This document shows, piece after piece, positions 1-7,179 of a stretch of 64,000 bases of DNA. The stretch spans positions 310,001 to 374,000 of the forward strand of contig CAVWOU010000010.1 of NCBI GenBank assembly GCA_963756745.1, given 5' to 3'. The stretch is from DASPWW01 sp963756745 (lineage in GTDB: Bacteria > Actinomycetota > Thermoleophilia > Solirubrobacterales > 70-9). Every line of letters begins with the position of its first letter. Position 1 is the first letter of the stretch. The notes beneath the pieces were generated by a model that had not been told where the DNA came from, ran no database searches, and saw only the letters and a list, made by a program, of their open reading frames with translations. A program made the translations under genes and the position numbers.

Positions 1-636
1 ACGTGGGGGATCACGATCGCACTGTCGCTCGTCCTGGCGATCGGGCTGTTCTTCGTGATCCCGGTCGGTGCGACGAGCCTGATCAAGGACGAGCTCGGCT
101 CCGCGCTGCTGTTCTGGCTCGTCGAGGGCGTGCTTCGAACCGCGATCTTCATCGGTTACATCCTGTTGATCAGCCGCCTGCCCGACCTGCGGCGGGTGTT
201 CGAGTACCACGGCGCGGAGCACAAGACGATCTCCGCCTTCGAGGCCGGCGACGAGCTCACCCCCGAGCGCGCAGCGCGCTACTCCCGCCTGCACCCGCGC
301 TGCGGCACGAGCTTCCTGCTGATCGTGATGGTGATCGCGATCTTCGTCTTCGCGCCGATCGGGTTGCCCGAGTGGTACTGGCTGCTGCTGTCGCGGATCC
401 TCGGCATTCCGCTGATCGCCGGGCTGTCCTACGAGGTGATCAAGTGGGCGGGGAAGAACCGCTACAGGCGCTGGGTGCGCACATTGATGTGGCCCGGGCT
501 GATGCTCCAGAACCTGACCACGCGCGAGCCCGACCACGAGGAGCTCGAGGTCGCGATCCGCGCCCTAGAGGCGGTGCTCGCGGTCGAGAAGCCCGAAGAG
601 GCTGCGAAGGAAGGCGAGATCGAGATCGTCGCGTAG
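1..636 (+). CDS. DUF1385 (YqhQ-like) membrane protein, 3' part only
   Basis: The reading frame is open from the first base, so the start lies outside the window; 211 residues are visible. The visible part has hydrophobic helices at about residues 4-20, 37-58, 101-118 and 122-142. Between them sits the family's signature EYHGAEHKTI (about residues 69-78) and the conserved Cys in LHPRCGTSFL. The tail is acidic and helical. Function is not established; the family is an integral membrane protein often found beside rpmE/prfA in Gram-positive genomes, which matches this position two genes before prfA. The assignment rests on the AEHKT motif and the context. Confidence 0.85.
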   Translation, partial: TWGITIALSLVLAIGLFFVIPVGATSLIKDELGSALLFWLVEGVLRTAIFIGYILLISRLPDLRRVFEYHGAEHKTISAFEAGDELTPERAARYSRLHPRCGTSFLLIVMVIAIFVFAPIGLPEWYWLLLSRILGIPLIAGLSYEVIKWAGKNRYRRWVRTLMWPGLMLQNLTTREPDHEELEVAIRALEAVLAVEKPEEAAKEGEIEIVA

Positions 637-661
637 CCCGGGCTCCCCGCCCGGCTGCTCG

Positions 662-1460
662 CTACGGTTCGCAGTTGAGGATCGCGCCGGCGCCCGGCGC
701 CCTGGTCGCAGGTGTCGGTCCCCAGGCCACCGTCGAGGTCGTCGTTTCCGGCGTTTCCAAACAGCATGTCGTTGTCCTCGTCGCCGAACAGCCGATCGTC
801 GGCTGCGTCGCCGTTGAGCTGGTCGAGCCCAGCGCCGCCGTGGATCTCGTTCTCCGAGCCGCCCCCGTCGCCGTAGACGACGTCGTTTCCGGGACCGGCG
901 AGGATCGTGTCGGGATGGCTGTCGCTGACGTGGCCGTCGGCGTAGATCTGGTCGTTCCCGGGCCCCCCGTCGGCGCGCTCTCCGCCCTGGAGGTAGTCGT
1001 CGCCGGGGCCGGCGTCAAGCTTGTCCTTGAGCTCGCCCCGAGTGCCGTCGAGGAAGTCATCGCCTTCGCCGCCAATGATCTTGTCCCCGTCCCCGGGGTC
1101 GCGACGCCCGCTGAAGCCCCCGCCATGCATCTCGTCGTTGCCGTCGTCCCCGTCGATCTTGTCGAAGCCGCGGCTGGTCCCGGCGAAGTCGTCGCCGGCG
1201 CCGAGGCACACCCTGTCGTCGTTCGACTTGGCCTGCACCACGTCGTCGCCGCCCAGGGCAACGATGACGTCCTTGCGGGGACTCCCGGTGAGCCTGTCGG
1301 CCCCGTTCGTGCCGACCTTGGTCGCCTTCTTGCCGAAGCAGCGGGGCTTGGCCTCGGCGTCCGGAGCCGCGACCAGCAGCAGCCAAGCGATGCCGATTGC
1401 GATCACGCCGGCAAGCGCTGCGCCGGGCCGACGGACGGTGTGTGTCGATTCCAGGTTCAC
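662..1460 (-). CDS. Secreted RTX-like calcium-binding repeat protein, frameshifted near its 3' end
   Basis: Probable exported protein of about 265 residues. I place the start at a GTG (1460) preceded by AAGGAG at 5-base spacing, 13 bases after the stop of the paralogue at 1474-2196. It has a signal peptide ending in AEA, a conserved PRCFGKKAT core, then repeated Gly/Asp motifs of the GGxGxDxLxG type known to bind calcium in parallel beta-rolls. The frame breaks at about 693-695: the read frame gives CDQGAGRRRD, while removing one base gives CDQGAGAGAILNCEP and a stop at 662. That matches the paralogue's CDQGPGIGSILNCP ending. The length fits exactly one extra base. Either a sequencing error or a recent mutation. 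Substrate and role are unknown. Confidence 0.75.
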
Positions 1461-1473
1461 GTTGGCTCCTTGA

Positions 1474-2196
1474 TCACGGGCAGTTGAGAATGGATCCAAT
1501 CCCCGGACCCTGGTCGCAGATGTCGATGCCGGGACCGCCGTCGAGGTCGTCGTCGCCGTCATTGCCGATCAGTTCGTCGTCGTTCTCGTCTCCGAACAGT
1601 TCGTCGTCGCCCTCGCCTCCGCTGACGATGTCGTTGCCGGGGCCGGCGTGGACGACGATCGGAGCGGCGCGCCCGTTGGAGACCTGATCGTTGCCGGCGC
1701 CAGCGTCGACGACCCCCGCGTAGCTGGCGATCTCGTCGTTGCCGGGCCCGCCGGAGACGTCCGTCCCGCCGTACAGGATGTCGTCGCCGGGACCGCAAGC
1801 GAGCTTGTCGTTGAGGCCGCGCTGTCCGTCGCAGAAGTCGTCGCCCTTGCCGCCCTTGACGAGCAGGTCGCTGTTGTTGGCGCCGTGGACCTCGTCGTCC
1901 CCGCTGCCTCCATCGAGCTTGTCCGCGTCGTGGCCCGACCGCAGCAGATCGTCGCCGGCGCCGCCACACAGGTAGTCGGTCCCGGGACCGCTGCTGACGC
2001 TGTCATTCCCGCCCCGGGCGACGATCACATCGCGCCCAGGCGATCCCTTGAGGCGGTCCTTTCCGTTCGTCCCCACCACGGTCGCCTTCTTGCCGAAGCA
2101 GCGGGGCTTGGCCTCGGCGCTCGCGGAGGCGACGAGCATGGACGCTGCACACAGCGCGACGAGCACGACGGTAACACGCGGGATCCGTGCGGTCAT
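1474..2196 (-). CDS. Secreted RTX-like calcium-binding repeat protein (intact paralogue)
   Basis: 240 residues with an ATG start. A signal peptide (about residues 1-28, ending SASAEA) is followed by the PRCFGKKATVVGTNG core shared with the downstream copy, then roughly ten imperfect Gly/Asp repeats such as GGAGDDLL and GGEGDDELFGDENDD. In hemolysin-type proteins these repeats fold as calcium-loaded beta-rolls outside the cell. Four or more cysteines are conserved between the two copies (PRC, LCGG, FCDGQ, ICDQ and the terminal LNC), so disulphides are likely after export. No enzymatic or adhesion domain is visible. It is first in a two-gene unit and divergent from prfA across 65 bases. Confidence 0.8.
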   Translation of the reverse strand: MTARIPRVTVVLVALCAASMLVASASAEAKPRCFGKKATVVGTNGKDRLKGSPGRDVIVARGGNDSVSSGPGTDYLCGGAGDDLLRSGHDADKLDGGSGDDEVHGANNSDLLVKGGKGDDFCDGQRGLNDKLACGPGDDILYGGTDVSGGPGNDEIASYAGVVDAGAGNDQVSNGRAAPIVVHAGPGNDIVSGGEGDDELFGDENDDELIGNDGDDDLDGGPGIDICDQGPGIGSILNCP

Positions 2197-2261
2197 ACCC
2201 GTTACAACACTTGCGCACGCCTGGAGTCGCGCGGACCGGCGCTGCGGTCACAATCAAGGGT

Positions 2262-3332
2262 GTGATCGACGAGCTTGTCGAGCAGATAGAGACGCGCTTC
2301 GGAGAGCTGGAGCGCCACATGTCCGACCCCGCGGTGATCGCGGACCGGGAGCGATACGCCGAGGTCGGGCGTGAGTACCGGGAGCTCGAACCCGTGCACG
2401 AGCTCGCGCTCGAGTACCGGAAGCTCTACGACGATCTCGAGGGCGCGCGGGAGCTGCTCGCCGAGGACGGCGAGGATCCCGAGCTGCGCCGGGTGGTGAG
2501 CGAGGCGCCGCGGCGGCTCGAGCAACTCGAGGACGAGATACGGCTCGCGATGGTCGAGCGCGATCCGAACGACGACAAGAACGTGCTGATCGAGATCCGG
2601 GCGGGCACGGGCGGCGACGAGGCGGCGCTGTTCGCCGGCGACCTCTTCAAGATGCTGACGCGCTACGCCGAGCGCCTCGGCTTCAAGACCGAGGTGCTGT
2701 CGCAGTCGCCCGCCGACGTCGGGGGGTTCAAGGAGATCACGTTCGCGATCAAGGGTGACGGCGCGTACTCGGTGTTCAAGTACGAGGGCGGGACGCACCG
2801 CGTGCAGCGGGTCCCGAAGACCGAGTCCCAGGGCCGGATCCACACCTCCACCGCGACCGTCGCCGTCCTACCCGAGGCCGAGGACGTCGAGGTCGAGGTC
2901 GATCCCAACGAGCTCGAGCTCGAGACCTTTCGTTCCACGGGGCCCGGCGGGCAGTCGGTCAACACGACCGACTCGGCGGTGCGGATCACGCACATCCCGA
3001 CCGGCACCGCGGTCTCGATGCAAGACGAGAAGTCCCAGCTCCAGAACCGCCAGAAGGCGATGCGGGTGCTGCGCGCACGGCTTTACGAGCGTGCGCTAGC
3101 CGAGCAGCGTGCCGAGATCGAGTCCGAGCGGCGGGCGCAGGTCGGGACCGGGGAGCGCTCGGAGAAGGTACGCACCTACAACTTCCCCCAGGGCCGTGTC
3201 ACGGACCACCGCGTGAAGCACACCTCGCACAACCTCGACGAGGTGCTGAATGGGGATCTCGGCGAGTTCACGAACGCCCTCGCGGCCGAGGAGCGCCGCC
3301 GCCGGCTCGAGGCACAGACCGCCGACGCGTGA
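2262..3332 (+). CDS. prfA: Peptide chain release factor 1
   Basis: RF1 reads stop codons UAA and UAG on the ribosome and triggers peptidyl-tRNA hydrolysis. The catalytic GGQ is at residues 229-231 within GPGGQSVN, and the stop-recognition P-x-T tripeptide appears as PKT at 185-187 in RVPKTESQGRIHTS. RF2 would carry SPF, so this is RF1. The open frame continues upstream, but the GTG at 2262 gives 356 residues, the normal family length. A CACAAT box lies 7 bases before it, so the message may be leaderless. Its stop overlaps a 9-codon frame leading to prmC, the methylase that modifies the GGQ glutamine. Confidence 0.96.
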   Translation: MIDELVEQIETRFGELERHMSDPAVIADRERYAEVGREYRELEPVHELALEYRKLYDDLEGARELLAEDGEDPELRRVVSEAPRRLEQLEDEIRLAMVERDPNDDKNVLIEIRAGTGGDEAALFAGDLFKMLTRYAERLGFKTEVLSQSPADVGGFKEITFAIKGDGAYSVFKYEGGTHRVQRVPKTESQGRIHTSTATVAVLPEAEDVEVEVDPNELELETFRSTGPGGQSVNTTDSAVRITHIPTGTAVSMQDEKSQLQNRQKAMRVLRARLYERALAEQRAEIESERRAQVGTGERSEKVRTYNFPQGRVTDHRVKHTSHNLDEVLNGDLGEFTNALAAEERRRRLEAQTADA

Positions 3333-3357
3333 TGTCGACCGCAGACCTCGTGGTGCA

Positions 3358-4185
3358 GTGAGCGCGTCGACGGCGGCGGGGCTCGTCCGCGAGGCGCTGG
3401 CCGCGGCAACGGACGCGTTGGCGGCAGCCGGTGTTGAGACCCCGCGCCTCGACGCGGAGCTCCTGCTGGCTGAGGCAACCGGGCGCGAGCGCGCCGAGCT
3501 CGCCGCTCACCCCGAAGGCGGGGTGGCGCCAACCGAGGCGCGCGCGTTCGGCGGGATGGTTCGTCGCCGGGTACGGCGCGAGCCGGTCGCCTACATCATC
3601 GGGCGCAAGGGGTTCCGCGGCATAGAGCTCGCGGTGGACCCTCGCGTGCTGATCCCGCGCCCCGAGACCGAGCTGCTGGTCGAGGTGGCTCTCGAGTTGC
3701 GGCCGCACACCGTGCTCGACGTCGGAACCGGCTCCGGCGCCGTCGCCCTCGCGGTGGCCGACGAGCTCCCCCAGGTGCGGGTCACCGCGACGGATCTCTC
3801 GGAGCCTGCGCTCCAGGTTGCGCGCGGCAACGCCGCGCGGCTCGGGCTGTCCGACCGCGTTCGCTTCCTCAGCGGATCGCACCGCGACGGGGGGCACCAC
3901 GCCCTGACGCTCGCCAACCTTCCCTACGTGAGCGACGACGAGTGGAGGCTCCTCGAGCCCGAGATCACGGCATACGAGCCGCGCGAGGCGCTCGTGGCCG
4001 GGCCCACGGGACTCGAGGCGATCGAGGCGCTGATCCCGACGGTGGGCCGAGGCGTGCTAGCGCTGGAGGTGGGGGCCGGCCAGGCGCCCGGGGTCACGTC
4101 GCTAATGCGGGAGGCTGGATTCGACGTGGTCGAGACCCGCCGGGACCTGGCGGGAATCGAGCGCGTGGTGGTGGGGCGGAGATGA
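3358..4185 (+). CDS. prmC: Release factor glutamine N5-methyltransferase
   Basis: 275-residue class I SAM-dependent methyltransferase that methylates the glutamine of the GGQ motif in RF1 and RF2. The N-terminal helical domain (DAELLLAEATG) recognises the factor. The Rossmann part has motif I DVGTGSG at about 121-127, an acidic TDLSEPAL segment, and the substrate-binding motif as N187-L-P-Y190, the NLPY variant of NPPY. The GTG start at 3358 is the only start codon near the expected N-terminus and it overlaps the stop of a 9-codon frame. The end overlaps the next gene by ATGA, so the three genes are translationally linked. Confidence 0.94.
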   Translation: MSASTAAGLVREALAAATDALAAAGVETPRLDAELLLAEATGRERAELAAHPEGGVAPTEARAFGGMVRRRVRREPVAYIIGRKGFRGIELAVDPRVLIPRPETELLVEVALELRPHTVLDVGTGSGAVALAVADELPQVRVTATDLSEPALQVARGNAARLGLSDRVRFLSGSHRDGGHHALTLANLPYVSDDEWRLLEPEITAYEPREALVAGPTGLEAIEALIPTVGRGVLALEVGAGQAPGVTSLMREAGFDVVETRRDLAGIERVVVGRR

Positions 4186-4817
4186 ACGGACCGGCCCGGT
4201 CCGTCGAAGCGGGCGACGCGGCGCGCTCGGCGCTCGATCGGTGCATCGCCGCGGGAGGCGTCGCGCTCTTTCCGGCCGACACGCTGTACGGGCTCGCATG
4301 CGACCCGCAGAACGCCGCCGCGATCGAGCGGGTCCATGCGCTGAAGGGACGCGACGAGGGCAAGCCGTCGGCGGTGATGTTCTTCTCGCCGCTCGCGATG
4401 CGCGAGCTCGTGGCGACGCTCGGGTCGCGCACGCGCGACGCGCTTGGCGCGCTGCTCCCGGGTCCGGTGACGCTCGTCGTCCACAACCCCGAGCGGCGCT
4501 TTCCGCTCGCCTGCCGCGAGGACCCGGAGCGGCTCGGGTTGAGGCTGATCGACGGGCCGCTTGCGGGCGCGGCCTCGGCGCTGTTCCAGACCAGCGCGAA
4601 CCGCAGCGGCGAGCCCGCGCCGCACCGGTTCGAGGACATCGACCCGGCGATCCTCGCCGGGGTGGACGTGGCGATCGACGGCGGCGAGCTCGGCGGCCAA
4701 CCGTCGACCGTCGTCGACCTCACCCGGATCGAGTCGGGCGGTGGCTGGGAGGTGCTCAGGGAGGGCGCGTTGCCGCGCGCCGAGCTGGAGCGATCCCTGG
4801 CGCGGATCGGGGCGTAG
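4182..4817 (+). CDS. L-threonylcarbamoyladenylate synthase (Sua5/YciO/YrdC family)
   Basis: 211 residues. The family makes threonylcarbamoyl-AMP from threonine, bicarbonate and ATP, the first step of the t6A37 tRNA modification. Diagnostic motifs are FPADTLYGLACDP near the N-terminus, LKGRDEGKPS for nucleotide binding, and LFQTSANRSGEPAP towards the C-terminus. It is the short TsaC-type form without the extra Sua5 domain. The ATG at 4182 overlaps the prmC stop (ATGA). This prfA-prmC-tsaC-type-glyA order is common in Gram-positive and actinobacterial genomes, which supports the assignment. Confidence 0.92.
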   Translation: MNGPARSVEAGDAARSALDRCIAAGGVALFPADTLYGLACDPQNAAAIERVHALKGRDEGKPSAVMFFSPLAMRELVATLGSRTRDALGALLPGPVTLVVHNPERRFPLACREDPERLGLRLIDGPLAGAASALFQTSANRSGEPAPHRFEDIDPAILAGVDVAIDGGELGGQPSTVVDLTRIESGGGWEVLREGALPRAELERSLARIGA

Positions 4818-4834
4818 CCCGCCACCGCCGCTGG

Positions 4835-4840
4835 TATCGT
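4835..4840 (+). promoter_or_regulatory. -10 box of a probable leaderless glyA promoter
   Basis: TATCGT ends 7 bases before the glyA ATG, where transcription would normally start, and there is no Shine-Dalgarno sequence in the gap. The -35 region is weak. Inference from spacing only. Confidence 0.45.
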
Positions 4841-4847
4841 CGCCGCG

Positions 4848-6128
4848 ATGGGGATCCCGTCAGATGACATTCGCTCTGCCCCGCTCGCCGAGGTCGATCC
4901 GGCGATCGCGGAGGTGCTGGGACGCGAGCTCCAGCGCCAGCAGAACACGCTGGAGATGATCGCGTCCGAGAACTTCGTCCCCCGCGCCGTGCTCGAGGCG
5001 ACGGGGTCGGTGCTCACGAACAAGTACGCCGAGGGGTATCCGGGGCGGCGCTACTACGGCGGCTGCGAGGAGGTCGACGTCGCCGAGCAGCTCGCGATCG
5101 ATCGCGCGACGTCGCTGTTCGGCGCCGAGCACGTCAACGTCCAGCCGCACGCCGGCGCGCAGGCGAACAACGCCACGTACATGGCGCTGCTCGACCCCGG
5201 CGACACGATCATGGGGATGGCGCTCGACCACGGGGGGCATCTCACGCACGGGATGAAGCTGAACGTGTCGGGGAAGCTGTACGAGGTCGTCGCCTACCAC
5301 GTGCGCCGCGACGACCATCTCGTGGACATGGACGAGGTCGAGCGGCTCGCGCGCGAGCACCGGCCGAAGGTGATCGTCGCCGGGTGGTCCGCATACCCGC
5401 GCCAGCTCGACTTCGCGGCCTTCAGAGAGATAGCCGACGCCGTCGACGCGCGCCTGATGGTCGACATGGCCCACTTCGCGGGGCTCGTCGCTGCGGGCGA
5501 GCACCCGAACCCGGTCGAGCATGCCGACGTCGTCACGACCACGATCCACAAGACGCTGTGCGGACCCCGCAGCGGGATGATCCTGTGCCGCGAAGAGCTC
5601 GCGAAGGAGATCGACCGCTCGGTGTTCCCCGGCCAGCAGGGCGGCCCGCTGATGCACGTGATCGCCGCAAAGGCGGTCGCGCTCGGGATCGCCGACACGG
5701 ACGGGTTCCGCGCCAGCCAGCGCCAGACGATCGCCAACGCGAAGGCGCTCGGGGATGAGCTTCAAGCCGGTGGGATCGACGTGCTGACCGGCGGAACCGA
5801 CGTCCACCTCGTGCTCGTCGATCTCACTCCGACCGGCCTCGACGGAAAGACGGCCGAGAAGCGCCTCGAGGAGGTCGGGATCACCGTTAACCGCAATGCG
5901 ATCCCGTTCGACGAGCGCCCCCCGATGAACCCTTCCGGGCTGCGTATCGGGACGCCGGCACTCACGACCCGGGGGCTGGTAGAGGACGACCTGCGAGAGA
6001 TCGCCCGCGTCATCTGCGCCGCGCTGTCGGACCGCTTCGAGGCCGAGCGCGACGAGCTGCTGGAGCGAAGCCGGGCGCTGATGGAGCGCTATCCCCTTTA
6101 TCCGCAGCTGTCGGCCGCACCGGTCTAA
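4848..6128 (+). CDS. glyA: Serine hydroxymethyltransferase
   Basis: 426 residues. A PLP enzyme that interconverts serine and glycine while loading a one-carbon unit onto tetrahydrofolate; cytosolic. The N-terminus has the family signatures LEMIASENFVP and NKYAEGYPGRRYYGG. The Schiff-base lysine is Lys235 in TTIHKTLCGPRSG, and the C-terminal GLRIGTPALTTRG is also conserved. It lies 30 bases after the tsaC-type gene and is probably transcribed at least partly from its own promoter at 4835. It converges with the glycosyltransferase at 6178 across only about 50 bases, with no clear terminator hairpin. Confidence 0.97.
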   Translation: MGIPSDDIRSAPLAEVDPAIAEVLGRELQRQQNTLEMIASENFVPRAVLEATGSVLTNKYAEGYPGRRYYGGCEEVDVAEQLAIDRATSLFGAEHVNVQPHAGAQANNATYMALLDPGDTIMGMALDHGGHLTHGMKLNVSGKLYEVVAYHVRRDDHLVDMDEVERLAREHRPKVIVAGWSAYPRQLDFAAFREIADAVDARLMVDMAHFAGLVAAGEHPNPVEHADVVTTTIHKTLCGPRSGMILCREELAKEIDRSVFPGQQGGPLMHVIAAKAVALGIADTDGFRASQRQTIANAKALGDELQAGGIDVLTGGTDVHLVLVDLTPTGLDGKTAEKRLEEVGITVNRNAIPFDERPPMNPSGLRIGTPALTTRGLVEDDLREIARVICAALSDRFEAERDELLERSRALMERYPLYPQLSAAPV

Positions 6129-6177
6129 CGCGTCGGACAAGGTCGCGAGCGCGAAGGAGCAGCGCCTGACGGCCGTT

Positions 6178-7179
6178 CTATCGGGCCCGCCCGCCCAGTG
6201 CCGCCTCGACCTCGCGGCAGATCGCGTCGCGCCGCCTCTCGTACGGGAACTTCTCCAGGACCCTGCGGCGGGCGCGCTCGCCCGCGTCGGGGCCGAGCGC
6301 TAAGGCGCGGCGGACGCCGTCGGCGACCTGGGCCGGCTGCGGTGCAGCGATCAGCACCCCGGTGTCGCCGACCACCTCGAGCAGGGCGCCTGCGTCGGTG
6401 ACGACCGGGACGCAGCGCGCCAGCATCGCCTCCGCGACCGCCAGCCCGAAGCCCTCGTGACGCGAGGGCTGCACGTACACCGCCGCCCGCCGGAAGCAGC
6501 CGTCGAGCGTGTCGTCGTCGAGGTAGCCGGTGAAGGTGACGTTCGGTCCGGCCACGGCGCGCAGCTCCTCGATCGCGTCGTCCAGCCACTCTCCCGCAAG
6601 CACGAACCCGACGTCGGGCAGATGTCGCGCCGCCTCCACGAATGGGCGATGGCCCTTGCGCGCGAGGTTGAGGCGGTACACGACCCCGACGCTCAACGCC
6701 ATCTGATCGCCTTCCCGGGCCCCGGCGGGATCGGCGAATCGATCGGGAATCCCGTGGTAGATCAGCGCTACCCGATCGGGGCCGAGGCCGAGGTTGGCCT
6801 CGATCTCCCGCAGGGAGTACTCGGAGTTGGTGATCAGGCGCGTGGCGGCGGCGATCGTCCGGCGCGCCACCCACCTGCGCGGGCCGGGGCGTTGCGCGCC
6901 GTAGCCGATCTCCGGCATCCGCGCCGTGTCGACGCCGCCGATCACGAGCACCGACGGCTTGCGCATCAGGCGTGCGAGGCTCAGCGCGAGGAACGTGTGC
7001 GAGGTGGCGTGCCAGCCGAACACCACGTCCGCGTGGCGCAGCTTGCCGATCAGCTCCAGCGGCCGGGGACGCTGCCCCGGCTGGTAGTGGTCGATGATCT
7101 CGAAGCGCTCCGCGAGCGCCGCCCGGTCGATGTCGGTGAAGGTGGTCTTTCGGCTGTGGACGTAGAGGACGCGCGTCAA
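6178..7179 (-). CDS. Glycosyltransferase, GT4-like (GT-B fold)
   Basis: 333 residues. Probably transfers a nucleotide-activated sugar onto a lipid-linked saccharide at the cytoplasmic face of the membrane. The C-terminal half has the GT4 signature: LSVGVVYRLNLARKG, then a central YLDDDTLDGCFRRAAV, then PSRHEGFGLAVAEAMLARCV carrying the E-x7-E element. I place the start at a TTG overlapping the stop of the upstream fusion gene (TTGA), because the frame further upstream lies inside that gene. It is the last of five overlapping genes (12198 down to 6178), so it belongs to that polysaccharide operon. Donor and acceptor sugars cannot be told from sequence. Confidence 0.85.
   Translation of the reverse strand: MTRVLYVHSRKTTFTDIDRAALAERFEIIDHYQPGQRPRPLELIGKLRHADVVFGWHATSHTFLALSLARLMRKPSVLVIGGVDTARMPEIGYGAQRPGPRRWVARRTIAAATRLITNSEYSLREIEANLGLGPDRVALIYHGIPDRFADPAGAREGDQMALSVGVVYRLNLARKGHRPFVEAARHLPDVGFVLAGEWLDDAIEELRAVAGPNVTFTGYLDDDTLDGCFRRAAVYVQPSRHEGFGLAVAEAMLARCVPVVTDAGALLEVVGDTGVLIAAPQPAQVADGVRRALALGPDAGERARRRVLEKFPYERRRDAICREVEAALGGRAR

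Noticed and set aside
2202..2843. Long open frame antisense to prfA
   Set aside because: High GC leaves antisense frames open; residues show no family pattern and the sense gene is certain. The same applies to frames opposite glyA, atpA, atpD, gltB and both helicase genes.
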